From Bradyrhizobium sp. JYMT SZCCT0428 (GTDB lineage: Bacteria; Pseudomonadota; Alphaproteobacteria; Rhizobiales; Xanthobacteraceae), in the NCBI RefSeq assembly GCF_018131075.1, contig NZ_JAFCLS010000001.1, forward strand, positions 248,001 to 312,000: a stretch of 64,000 nucleotides of DNA. Direction: 5' to 3'. Positions 54,410 through 62,003 of this stretch are shown here, in pieces. The notes under the pieces were generated by a model. It was given only the letters and a program-made list of their open reading frames with translations. It did no database searches and had not been told where the DNA came from. The position numbers and the translations under genes were made by a program. The stretch's first letter is position 1, and every line of letters begins with the position of its first letter.

Positions 54410-55210
54410 TCAGGTTGCTGAGAGGGCGGCCTGTTCGCTGCACGGCACGAACATCGGCATGGGCCGAGACGTCGCGCGCCAGCGGTCTAGGAAGGCGCCT
54501 AAGTGCGGGCGTACATCCCTTTCAGTTTCCAGGCACTCGATCAGACTTTGAAGCGATGCGTTGTGGCCTGCCGGATCGACCCTGCCGCTCAGGAGCGCCC
54601 ACCGAATGTACAATACGAAAAGATTGAGGCAGTCACCTTCGCAGTAAGCGCGAACGTTGTCGATCTCGCCGCGCCGAACCATCGCCTCGACCTCAGATCC
54701 ATGGCCGCCGATCTTGCCTGGAAGTCCGAGAGCGACCGCAACATCATCCAAGCTCATCGAAGCGCACGCCCTGTAGTCCGAGAGCTGCTCCATCAAGTCA
54801 CAATGCCAGTCCGGAGCAAACCGCTGCATGTAGTTGTCCCACTTTGTACCTTGCTGGTACCAGCTATGCGTGGAGATGCCGTAGATCATAGCGCGGGCGC
54901 GAAGCACCGGAAGGTCAAACCCTTTGCCATTCCAGGTAACCACTCGCGGCGCGCGTTCCGCGAAGTACTGCCAAAATTTCGAAAGGAGGCGCTGCTCGTC
55001 CCAATCTGCGTCACCACCGGATCGACAACACTCAACCGCGTACCTCACTGGAAGTCCCTTGTCGTACTCGATACGCGCCTCAACGAAGGAGATCGCAACG
55101 ATCTGATGCCAGATAGGCTTGGGCGGAAACTTTCCGTCATTCCATTCGGGAATAAGCCTGCGGTCTGGGATAGTCTCGATGTCAAGGCAAATGATCCTAT
55201 CGTGTTCCAC
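54410..55210 (-). CDS. PolB-type 3'-5' exonuclease (DEDDy)
   Basis: 266 aa, like the predicted 3'-5' exonuclease family related to PolB (PF10108). The Exo I motif is CLDIETIPDRR, Exo II is VTWNGKGFDLPVL (with Asn and Asp), and Exo III is DNVRAYCEGDCLNLF with Tyr-x3-Asp, so all metal-binding acidic residues are present. No polymerase domain follows. In phage genomes such proteins serve as stand-alone exonucleases in replication or recombination. The gene ends near the hairpin at 54075. Confidence 0.87.
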   Translation of the reverse strand: MEHDRIICLDIETIPDRRLIPEWNDGKFPPKPIWHQIVAISFVEARIEYDKGLPVRYAVECCRSGGDADWDEQRLLSKFWQYFAERAPRVVTWNGKGFDLPVLRARAMIYGISTHSWYQQGTKWDNYMQRFAPDWHCDLMEQLSDYRACASMSLDDVAVALGLPGKIGGHGSEVEAMVRRGEIDNVRAYCEGDCLNLFVLYIRWALLSGRVDPAGHNASLQSLIECLETERDVRPHLGAFLDRWRATSRPMPMFVPCSEQAALSAT

Positions 55211-55224
55211 GGTTCAAGCTCCGT

Positions 55225-55686
55225 TCAATGCTGGCAGTTGAAAACGTTGAGGGCGCGAGTCCAGCTTTCAACCTCGCTGTCGGCGCGCAGGAAGTCCGCC
55301 GTGCTCAAGCGGATCGAGGCATGCACGCCCGAAAAGAACGCGACTCGCTCAAGGGACAGCGAGACGCACGCGGTGATGTCGAAGTCAGTGGCCGTGTAGG
55401 CGTAGGCGCCAGAGCCGGTTCTGGGGTTTCCGCGGACAAAACGAAAATCCCATTTCCCGTGATGCGCTCGCTCGCGTCCTTTGACCTGGACGCGGCAATA
55501 CCGCCTCTTTCCGAGGTCAACGCCAATGTCATAGGGCGCATCGCGGCGGGCACCATGGGCATCGAACCCTGCCTTGAGCAGCTTCGCGATGACAAACGCT
55601 TCCGCAGCGTCCCCGGACCGAATGTCGCTCCGAACCGGCCTTGTGGGCTGCCGAATATCCTCGGCGAACAATGAGAGTTGAGCCAT
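55225..55686 (-). CDS. PD-(D/E)XK endonuclease-like protein
   Basis: 153 aa. It carries the group fold features RSGDAAEAFVIAKLLKAGFD, then PYDIGVDLGKRRYCRVQVKG, in which the D...QxK set of Hjc/PDDEXK_5-like nucleases is visible. It may be a Holliday-junction or restriction-type nuclease used in phage recombination. It precedes the exonuclease gene by 15 nt on the same strand. Confidence 0.78.
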   Translation of the reverse strand: MAQLSLFAEDIRQPTRPVRSDIRSGDAAEAFVIAKLLKAGFDAHGARRDAPYDIGVDLGKRRYCRVQVKGRERAHHGKWDFRFVRGNPRTGSGAYAYTATDFDITACVSLSLERVAFFSGVHASIRLSTADFLRADSEVESWTRALNVFNCQH

Positions 55687-55771
55687 AGGCGTTTATCCTT
55701 TTGGAATTCAGGCGTGCGAAGTCGCTCCTCCCATTCAGAGCAGCAGCGGAGAAGTCACGCGATGAAGGCTG

Positions 55772-56200
55772 TCAGAATGGAATTTCGTCGTCGTCAAGCG
55801 TCCGGGCTGGCGGGATGTCGCTGTCGTCGAGTGTCGGAAGCTCCGCGCCGTTTACCCAGACAATGGTGCTGCTGTTGCGGGCTTTGTTGGGAGCAGGAGC
55901 GAACCTAGGGGGCAGCGATCCTTGAAAGATAGATGCTCGCCGCGGCTGCGTGCCACCCGGCTCCACCGATAGAAGGACGGTACGGGAGGAGCGATAGTTC
56001 ACTTTGGTCAAATAGTCGTATTCGTACTCGTAAATCTCTGACTCGCAGGCCCAAAACAGGTAGTCGGCCCCAAGTAGCATAACGCCGTGATCAGCGAACC
56101 TCTCCAAGCGGGCAGCGATGTCGTCTGCCGTCTTAAGGCGATTGAGTTGGAATTGTAAACTGGGGTCTCCATCCCAAGCCTCCGGCACATTCACGTCCAA
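55772..56200 (-). CDS. Phage protein with SSB-like acidic C-terminal tip
   Basis: 142 aa from TTG 56200. The body (NVPEAWDGDPSLQFQLNRLK, then GVMLLGADYLFWACESEIYE) was not recognised. The C-terminus ARTLDDDEIPF is close to the SSB tip (DDDIPF), used to bind replication and repair proteins. It may be a phage single-strand DNA-binding or SSB-mimic protein. It overlaps the XRE repressor gene by 68 nt in another frame, so a frameshift or late start of translation is possible. Confidence 0.65.
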   Translation of the reverse strand: MDVNVPEAWDGDPSLQFQLNRLKTADDIAARLERFADHGVMLLGADYLFWACESEIYEYEYDYLTKVNYRSSRTVLLSVEPGGTQPRRASIFQGSLPPRFAPAPNKARNSSTIVWVNGAELPTLDDSDIPPARTLDDDEIPF

Positions 56201-56612
56201 CTGTTTTCCGAAAATTTTCCACCGCTTGTTCGAATTCCACCAGAAATGTGCGCGCCGCGTCGTCGCGGACCGGGGCCTTCAAATGCCACCGGAGGTTTTC
56301 GGCTCCCGTGAGAAGTTCCTCCAGTCGCGCCCAATCCAGTTTGCGCAGCATGATGGTTCCCGGCTCGGGATCGCCACCGCTATCATCAGTCGCCTCTGCG
56401 GTCGGAGGATTACGAAAGTACTCTTCCGTCACCTGCAGCTTGTTTATCACTTGCTGAAGTGTCTCCAACTTCACCTCCTCTCCGCGGTCAATCTTCGACA
56501 AGGTTTTCCGGTCAACACGCGTCTTCTCGAACGCGTCCATCCGCGTAAACCCTTTGATTTTCAACAGCTCTGAAAGGGCTCCGGGGCGGGGGCGTACTTT
56601 GATTTTGGCCAT
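56133..56612 (-). CDS. XRE-family transcriptional regulator
   Basis: 159 aa. The HTH is LSELLKIKGFTRMDAFEKTR, then RVDRKTLSKIDRGEEVKLET, typical of Cro/CI-type XRE proteins. The C-terminal half is helical and may dimerise. The ATG at 56612 follows GGGAGG. It probably represses the phage block, and three GCGGA repeats lie directly upstream. The last 22 residues overlap the next gene in another frame. Confidence 0.8.
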   Translation of the reverse strand: MAKIKVRPRPGALSELLKIKGFTRMDAFEKTRVDRKTLSKIDRGEEVKLETLQQVINKLQVTEEYFRNPPTAEATDDSGGDPEPGTIMLRKLDWARLEELLTGAENLRWHLKAPVRDDAARTFLVEFEQAVENFRKTVGRECAGGLGWRPQFTIPTQSP

Positions 56613-56889
56613 GTGAAACCTCCCAATGCGGAGAGAATGGCCCTAAAAAAGCGGAAAGAATAGCGGAATTATCTGAGGACTTTTATGAACGGCGTGCGGA
56701 ATTTTCTGTGTCGAAGGGATTTTTGGTGAGTTCGGGTAAGTTGTTCGTGCGCAAAGACGGGACCAAGCCCACCCCCCAAATCGCTGTCATTTAGCCCCAA
56801 ACACTAATGGAGGTGGGCTGAACAATGAAGTTGCTATTCTGAGTAGGAGGAGAAAGACTTCGCTCGCTCGCAGTAAAGCGTTGAATCAC
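56613..56889. promoter_or_regulatory. Control region upstream of the XRE repressor with GCGGA repeats
   Basis: GCGGAGAGAAT (56628-56638) and GCGGAAAGAAT (56651-56661) are a near-identical direct repeat 23 bp apart, followed by GCGGAATTA (56663) and GCGGAATTTT (56696). They are good candidates for operators of the XRE regulator. No gene was found in the 277 nt. Confidence 0.55.
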
Positions 56890-57597
56890 TCAACAACGGT
56901 AAGACGTGGTGAACACGCTCGGAGCTGCCAGGTCCACTTTCTCTGTTTTCTTGACTTCAAAGAATGCCGAAACCCGGCACGCCTCATAATAATTTTTCGA
57001 CGTCATGTAGGTTGGTAAGAAAAGGTTTCTGGTTTCCTTCAGCATCCGCTGCGCAGCGTCAGGCCAGCCCGGATCGCAAGCTGGAGTGAGCCCCTCAAAC
57101 TCGTGAACGATTCCGGTCTCAATAGCTGCCGCGCAGCCCAAGGTATCTTCCGTCCCCTTCTCGGTCTCCAGAAACGATTTGGAGTAACCGGTGCGATCAG
57201 CAAAGATATCGACCGTCCGCGCGTCGATCCTCGCAAGACCGTCGGCGTAGGCTCGGAGGACGTCCGCTGTCACTTGTTCTGGCAATTCACCCCGATCGCG
57301 GTGCGTCGGATGCAGCAGAAATTCTGCGCCTGCCTTCGCCCTACGCAACCCCGCTGCCATATAGACCAACAACGCAGATGAAAAACACTCGGCGGTCGCC
57401 GTCGCTACGATCGGAACGGGTAGCGCCCTCAGTAGGGTGTAAATGGCGAAACCTTCCTCCGAACTTCCGCCGGTCGAAATGATATCGATGCTGAGCGCAC
57501 TATAAGATCCTGCAGTGTCCAGCTTTTCACGAATAGCCCGCACTGATATCGGTTTGTCCGGGCCAACTGCGCCCTTTAATGTGAGTTCTAAAATCAT
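56890..57597 (-). CDS. ClpP-like phage protease
   Basis: 235 aa from ATG 57597, overlapping the upstream stop by ATGA. It has the ClpP/crotonase-type fold: DIISTGGSSEEGFAIYTLLR, then TAECFSSALLVYMAAG holding the likely nucleophile Ser, then AKAGAEFLLHPTH with the catalytic His. Phage ClpP-like proteins process prohead or scaffold proteins. Portal and capsid genes that should accompany it are not in this window. Confidence 0.8.
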   Translation of the reverse strand: MILELTLKGAVGPDKPISVRAIREKLDTAGSYSALSIDIISTGGSSEEGFAIYTLLRALPVPIVATATAECFSSALLVYMAAGLRRAKAGAEFLLHPTHRDRGELPEQVTADVLRAYADGLARIDARTVDIFADRTGYSKSFLETEKGTEDTLGCAAAIETGIVHEFEGLTPACDPGWPDAAQRMLKETRNLFLPTYMTSKNYYEACRVSAFFEVKKTEKVDLAAPSVFTTSYRC

Positions 57598-57914
57598 GAC
57601 CGACGTTTCCCTGCTCCCTCGCCAGACGACGTCAAGTCGGGCCCCTGCAGATCCGACAATCCGTCGGGGCGATATCCATAAGCGCGCCAGCAAGGCGCAA
57701 AGAAAGCATCGTCGCACCTAGTATTCTCGACGACCGCATCTGAGTGCCTAAGCCGCAATACTTCGGCCATGGTGACACAATGCTGCGCGTAGTCGCGCGT
57801 TTGCAAAGCACCCTCCGGACAGGTTTTGTCCAGCCTGAGTGCATGGGCAAAACATTTCGCCGCTTGTTGCTCGTAGTGTTCGGCGATCTCTAGGTCCGAG
57901 TACTGTTTCCCCAT
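57594..57914 (-). CDS. Phage hypothetical protein
   Basis: 106 aa from ATG 57914, with AAGGAGGGC upstream. Helical at the N-terminus (SDLEIAEHYEQQAAKCFAHA), then a Cys-rich tail. It sits between TerL (12 nt) and the ClpP-like protease (overlap). It may be a head-associated small protein, but no family was recognised. Confidence 0.65.
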   Translation of the reverse strand: MGKQYSDLEIAEHYEQQAAKCFAHALRLDKTCPEGALQTRDYAQHCVTMAEVLRLRHSDAVVENTRCDDAFFAPCWRAYGYRPDGLSDLQGPDLTSSGEGAGKRRS

Positions 57915-57925
57915 CGAGCCCTCCT

Positions 57926-59488
57926 TTATACAAAAAGAATCTGATACGTCGGCGGTGGCTTTGCGTCATCCATTGGAACGGCACCGCGGGCCATGGTCAA
58001 CGCGACCATGCCGTCAATACGTCCTGCGCTTCGATTCTTAGACAGCTTTCTGTTTGAGGCATCCTTCCCGTCGACAACGCAATTCGCTGCGCACATAGAA
58101 AGGACAGGATGCCCGCCGTGGGCGATCCGGGCGTTGAGGATGTCACCCTCGAGTTCTCGCAGCGCTGGACTCATGGATTGAGTGCCTTGCCCAAATTCCT
58201 TGAACCGCTCCGCAATAAACGCTTCATTAAAGCCAGCTTTCAAAAGCCATGGCTTCAAGTGCTTCATGTTCCAGCGATCGAAGGCAATCGTCCGAATATT
58301 GTATTTGTCAAATTCACCCCGCAACCAGGACGCCACATATTCATAGTCAACTGATTTGCCCGGCGCTGCCAGGAGAAATCCCTGCTCGTGCCACAGGTCG
58401 TAAGGGACACGATCCTTGCGTCCCCGTTCCGCTAAGCCATCTCCGGGAAGCCAGAAAGTTGGCTTTACATGCCACACACCATCGCCATTCGGCTTGCCGA
58501 TTAGGACACATGCCGTGAGGTCTCCGACCTCACTGAGGTCCAAAGCACCCCAGACAGGAATCTGCTTCGAGAATTCCATCACCGGACCCGAGCACGACTT
58601 CCACAGTTCGCGCGAGATGAATGGGGACGCGGCTTCAACTCGGCGGTTCAAAACTAGATTTTCAAACTCAGACTGTCGCGCCGGCATTCGCCTAGCGTCT
58701 TCCGCCATCGCCAGAACTTCTTTTTTATTCATAAAGATATCGAACGCCGGGTTTGCGGCCCGGATGGCATCAACTGAAAAGGGGTCTAGTTCTGACGAAG
58801 CGGTATGCAGGCGCAAAACCGTGCGCGGATCGTTACCAGCGGCAGCATCGTCAATAAGGACGCTAAGCAAGTCCGCATCGGTAGCTGCCTGGGTTGAAAT
58901 GATCACAGTCAAAGGCTGGTCCTGCATGGCGGTTGCCAATTCCATCGCCTCAAACAGTTCTGATCGAGCGCCGCGCACCTGACCGAGCTCATCAGCGATA
59001 TGGAGCGCTGGCGACAAACCTAAGGCCGTTGGGGCGTCTGCCGAGAGCGCCCGGTAAACCGTGCCAAGTCCCTCGCAATAGAGCTGCTTGCCGCTTTCAC
59101 GAATCCCAACATGCTCAATCAGCAACGGCGAGAGGCGAACTATTTTCGAGGCAATCGAAAATAGAATTGCAGCCTGATCGCGTGACAGCGCCGTGCTGTA
59201 CAATTGAGAATTCGCTCGCGCTTCCGGGCCGCAGAGGTGCAGCAACACGATTAAGGCAGATTGGGAAGTCTTTAGGTTTTTCCGGCCCCTGCTGATAATC
59301 GCTCTCCGGGTTGTTGCGCGTTTATTGTCGTAAATGGCGATGAAGTCGGCCCGCATATAGTCGGGCAGGATGAAGGGCTTGCCAATTTTCCGACCTTCTG
59401 GAATGCAGCAATGCTGTTCGATCCACGCAATGTTGCGCTCTGCTCGAGTTCGCAGCGCTTTCGGCTTCCGTCTCTTTGCCGCTTTCAT
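57926..59488 (-). CDS. terL: Phage terminase large subunit
   Basis: 520 aa from ATG 59488, overlapping the TerS stop by ATGA; a GTG at 59497 is also open. Walker A-like ISRGRKNLKTSQSA and Walker B-like LHIADELGQV mark the packaging ATPase. The C-terminal half carries the nuclease domain, with acidic residues in GALDLSEVGDLTACVLI and the TIAFDRWNMKHLK segment. It drives DNA packaging with TerS and would need a portal protein, which is not seen nearby. Confidence 0.9.
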   Translation of the reverse strand: MKAAKRRKPKALRTRAERNIAWIEQHCCIPEGRKIGKPFILPDYMRADFIAIYDNKRATTRRAIISRGRKNLKTSQSALIVLLHLCGPEARANSQLYSTALSRDQAAILFSIASKIVRLSPLLIEHVGIRESGKQLYCEGLGTVYRALSADAPTALGLSPALHIADELGQVRGARSELFEAMELATAMQDQPLTVIISTQAATDADLLSVLIDDAAAGNDPRTVLRLHTASSELDPFSVDAIRAANPAFDIFMNKKEVLAMAEDARRMPARQSEFENLVLNRRVEAASPFISRELWKSCSGPVMEFSKQIPVWGALDLSEVGDLTACVLIGKPNGDGVWHVKPTFWLPGDGLAERGRKDRVPYDLWHEQGFLLAAPGKSVDYEYVASWLRGEFDKYNIRTIAFDRWNMKHLKPWLLKAGFNEAFIAERFKEFGQGTQSMSPALRELEGDILNARIAHGGHPVLSMCAANCVVDGKDASNRKLSKNRSAGRIDGMVALTMARGAVPMDDAKPPPTYQILFV

Positions 59489-59901
59489 GGATCCCACGGC
59501 AGTTTTCCCGTTGGCGGGAGTTTCTTTTTTGATTTGTCATAGAGCGACTGCTGCGAAAGCCGCATTCGGGTCGCAAGGGACGAAATAGCGCGACCCTCGC
59601 GTTCCTGCATAATCAGAAGCTGGTTGTAGGCGTCGATATCGAAGGCATCGGCCTTCATGGCCTGCTGGATCAACTGAGCGACCCGCCGAGCTGAAACGAT
59701 GTGGCGGCAATACTGCGAAAGTAACCCATGGGTTTCACGGGGGAACCAGTCAGCCGGCAGCCTGTTTACAACCGCCCACCATTCCGCCGATTCCTCGTCC
59801 GTTAGATCGTAAGGACTGTCTGGCCGAGGGATGGCCTCCGGACGTGCCAGGGTTGCCACCGCAAGCGATGCCGATGATTTACGTCCTCCTTTTGCCTTCA
59901 T
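59485..59901 (-). CDS. terS: Phage terminase small subunit (P27 family)
   Basis: 138 aa from ATG 59901. It has the P27-type layout: a basic Ala/Lys-rich N-terminus, SPYDLTDEESAEWWAVVNRL in the middle, then helical YNQLLIMQEREGRAISSLAT with RLSQQSLYDKSKK. It recognises packaging sites in the phage DNA. The stop overlaps the TerL start (59485-59488). Confidence 0.87.
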   Translation of the reverse strand: MKAKGGRKSSASLAVATLARPEAIPRPDSPYDLTDEESAEWWAVVNRLPADWFPRETHGLLSQYCRHIVSARRVAQLIQQAMKADAFDIDAYNQLLIMQEREGRAISSLATRMRLSQQSLYDKSKKKLPPTGKLPWDP

Positions 59902-59919
59902 GGTGCTCAGCTTTCTTAC

Positions 59920-60396
59920 TCAAGAACCTTTTTTGGGGGAACGTTGCAGAGTTGTTCTACCCGAGCGGTAGAAAGGCCCTAGCTCACCATGTTTTGGACG
60001 CCCCCCCTGGGGTGTAGGAAGCCGTCCGGAGTTCCCTGGGTGGTTCGGAGAGGTTGGCCAGCCATCCGGGCCAATTGCCGTACTGAAGCCACGGCGCTCC
60101 TGCCTCTGTTTGCTGGCGGAATGGTGCACGCCGCACAAAGACTGAAGCGGCGCGTTCCAGAACCTCTCGGGGTCGCCGTCGTGGCGTGTGACGTGGTCCG
60201 CGACCGTGGCAGAGACCATATGGCCAGCCTCGCGACAAAAGCGGCAGTAGGGTTCAGCTTTCAACTGCTCGGCGCGCCGCGTCTTCCACCTGGCTGAGCC
60301 GTACCACGCGCGCCACCCATGGGTTGCCGTGCTCCGCTTGCTGCTCATTTCACGACTCGATGGCTTAGCCGCCACCGCCACCACCACCCGCGGCAT
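59920..60396 (-). CDS. Phage HNH endonuclease
   Basis: Up to 158 aa; ATG 60396 has GGAGG directly abutting, so GTG 60387 or ATG 60348 may be used. The HNH core has YCRFCREAGH (C-x2-C), ADHVTRHDGDPERFW and NAPLQSLCGVHHSASK (C-x2-H). HNH next to TerS/TerL is standard for HK97-like packaging modules. It lies 18 nt upstream of TerS. Confidence 0.85.
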   Translation of the reverse strand: MPRVVVAVAAKPSSREMSSKRSTATHGWRAWYGSARWKTRRAEQLKAEPYCRFCREAGHMVSATVADHVTRHDGDPERFWNAPLQSLCGVHHSASKQRQERRGFSTAIGPDGWPTSPNHPGNSGRLPTPQGGRPKHGELGPFYRSGRTTLQRSPKKGS

Positions 60397-60463
60397 CCTC
60401 CGGAGGGTCGGCGGCGCGGAGCCGCGACAATGATGTAAATTTGAGTCGCGGCCGTCATCTGAG

Positions 60464-60718
60464 TTAGCCCAAAACCGCTAGCGGCCTGAAGAACTCCCGG
60501 CGATATCGCTGAGGGTCGAAAACTTCGCCTGGCTGTAGATCGAACCAGATCGCGACTGCATCATTTTCGTCATCTAGGTCGACATATGCCATGACCGTCG
60601 CGGCGTCCTCGCACAATACAAAGTGCACAGCGACAATCTTTCCTGATCTGCCAGCGTTCCGCAGTTCTTGAATCCGCTGGTGAATTAGCGCACGGCATTC
60701 GAGCAACATTCGTGGCAT
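60464..60718 (-). CDS. Phage hypothetical protein
   Basis: 84 aa from ATG 60718 with GGGGGT upstream; a longer open frame to 60895 is covered by the upstream gene. Sample: LLECRALIHQRIQELRNAGR, then VAVHFVLCEDAATVMAYVDL, then DDENDAVAIWFDLQPGEVFD. It is acidic and mixed alpha/beta. No family recognised. It begins just after the chitin-binding-like gene. Confidence 0.6.
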   Translation of the reverse strand: MPRMLLECRALIHQRIQELRNAGRSGKIVAVHFVLCEDAATVMAYVDLDDENDAVAIWFDLQPGEVFDPQRYRREFFRPLAVLG

Positions 60719-60735
60719 TTCAATAACCCCCAAAA

Positions 60736-61137
60736 TTATTTCGCCCCGCCCGATTTCACGCAAAGGCGCCAACAATCCTGCCCCGCCGAGCCTGGCCTTA
60801 TTCCCTTCGAAGTTGAGCGCGAGATCCACATTCCTCCGTTGTGGGTGACGAACACGCCAGAACGGTATTCTTTCGTTTCGTCGAAAACCTCCCATTCAAC
60901 AGGCGGGCGACTCTCGAGCTGACAAATCCGTCCGATCAAAGGCGAGACGCAATCCTTGACATATGTTTTCACGAGAGGCCCTAATGCCTCGGCCATGGCT
61001 TCAATTTGCTGCAGTGTACTGTCGCTCAGGCCAGCCTGCTTCGCAAACTGTCGCTTCTGATCGTCAGAAGGAGATTCCAGAGCCGCAACCTGTTCCGCGG
61101 TTAGCGTCTTGCCGTCGATAATGTATTTACGGGCCAC
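60736..61137 (-). CDS. Phage protein with CBM5/12-like C-terminal domain
   Basis: 133 aa from GTG 61137 with GGAGA upstream. Residues 1-75 are helical. The last 55 residues contain VEWEVFDETKEYRSGVFVTH, then GGMWISRSTSKGIRPGSAG, then CWRLC, the aromatic/Gly pattern of carbohydrate-binding chitin-binding-like domains. Such domains sit in phage tail or structural proteins. Its place next to replication genes is unusual. It follows the preceding gene by only one nt. Confidence 0.62.
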   Translation of the reverse strand: MARKYIIDGKTLTAEQVAALESPSDDQKRQFAKQAGLSDSTLQQIEAMAEALGPLVKTYVKDCVSPLIGRICQLESRPPVEWEVFDETKEYRSGVFVTHNGGMWISRSTSKGIRPGSAGQDCWRLCVKSGGAK

Positions 61138-61138
61138 G

Positions 61139-61675
61139 TCAGGTCTCCTTTAAAATCTTGCCGGCCAGGCCCTTCATTGCGTCTGAATAAGGCACCGGAA
61201 ACGACCGAGGCGGCGATAATCCCGCTTCCGAAAGAATTTTGTTCGAGTCGCCAATGGCTCGGAGAGCTTCTTCGGCCAAGTCGACCGCCTTGATCAGCCT
61301 TTCGGCGGCGCGCCGGCGCGACGGTGCCAATGCCAAGCCCAATGCGCGCGCGTGATCCGGCATAATCGTCGCGATCTGGCGATGCAGTGCACTGGATCGG
61401 TGACGTCGCGATTCCACCTCGCAATTGAGCTTGCCGCGTTCGGCTTCAAGGGCGTCGTGCTCCGAGCCTAAAAGGTCTTCGCCGACCTTCTGGAAATCGA
61501 CGCGTTCAGAGATCTGGCGCAGCCGCGCTAAGGCTTCGGAATTCTTTGCGTTGATCTCGAGCAATTCGCGCTCCGCCGCAATCAGACCGTCAGGCTTTGC
61601 AACACCGAACGCGATCGCTGAAGCCTCCGAAACCCGTTCGGAAAATATTCTGGTAATGGTGGCCACGACGTTCAT
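61139..61675 (-). CDS. Phage coiled-coil hypothetical protein
   Basis: 178 aa from ATG 61675; an upstream start at 61720 is possible. Long helical segments such as ALARLRQISERVDFQKVGED, then LLGSEHDALEAERGKLNCEV, then RLIKAVDLAEEALRAIGDSN suggest a coiled coil. It may be a scaffold or replication-accessory protein. No family recognised. Confidence 0.65.
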   Translation of the reverse strand: MNVVATITRIFSERVSEASAIAFGVAKPDGLIAAERELLEINAKNSEALARLRQISERVDFQKVGEDLLGSEHDALEAERGKLNCEVESRRHRSSALHRQIATIMPDHARALGLALAPSRRRAAERLIKAVDLAEEALRAIGDSNKILSEAGLSPPRSFPVPYSDAMKGLAGKILKET

Positions 61676-61754
61676 TCGCTGGCGTCCTAATTCGAGTGGT
61701 GAAGCAGCTTCGCAAAACAAATATCATCCCCGGTTCGCCGAAAGCGTAACGACG

Positions 61755-62003
61755 TTACAGGTCCAGCTTTTTGCGGAGCGCCAAGACCGCCGCAATCGCT
61801 ACAGCGAGCTCGCGCGGGTCAGGCCGCTCAATGGTCCAAGCTTCCAGAAAGCCAAGGTCGGAGAGATTGTCGGCATCCGCCGGTGTGACCTCGAGCTTGA
61901 CCAATACTTTCTTTGCCTTTTTGCGGGCCCGGCACGCGCGAACGCGCTCGGCGACAGTTTTGGGCTGGGGCCGCTCCCTCGGTCGATCGGTGGCGTCGCT
62001 CAT
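61755..62003 (-). CDS. Small basic phage protein
   Basis: 82 aa from ATG 62003, overlapping the helicase stop by ATGA. It is Arg/Lys-rich in the N-terminal half (RPQPKTVAERVRACRARKKA), with a helical C-terminus. It may bind DNA. Coupling to the helicase-like gene suggests a replication partner. No family recognised. Confidence 0.65.
   Translation of the reverse strand: MSDATDRPRERPQPKTVAERVRACRARKKAKKVLVKLEVTPADADNLSDLGFLEAWTIERPDPRELAVAIAAVLALRKKLDL

Noticed and set aside
54106..54627. Plus-strand open frame of 173 codons
   Set aside because: Overlaps the antisense strand of the exonuclease and lacks RBS and domain.
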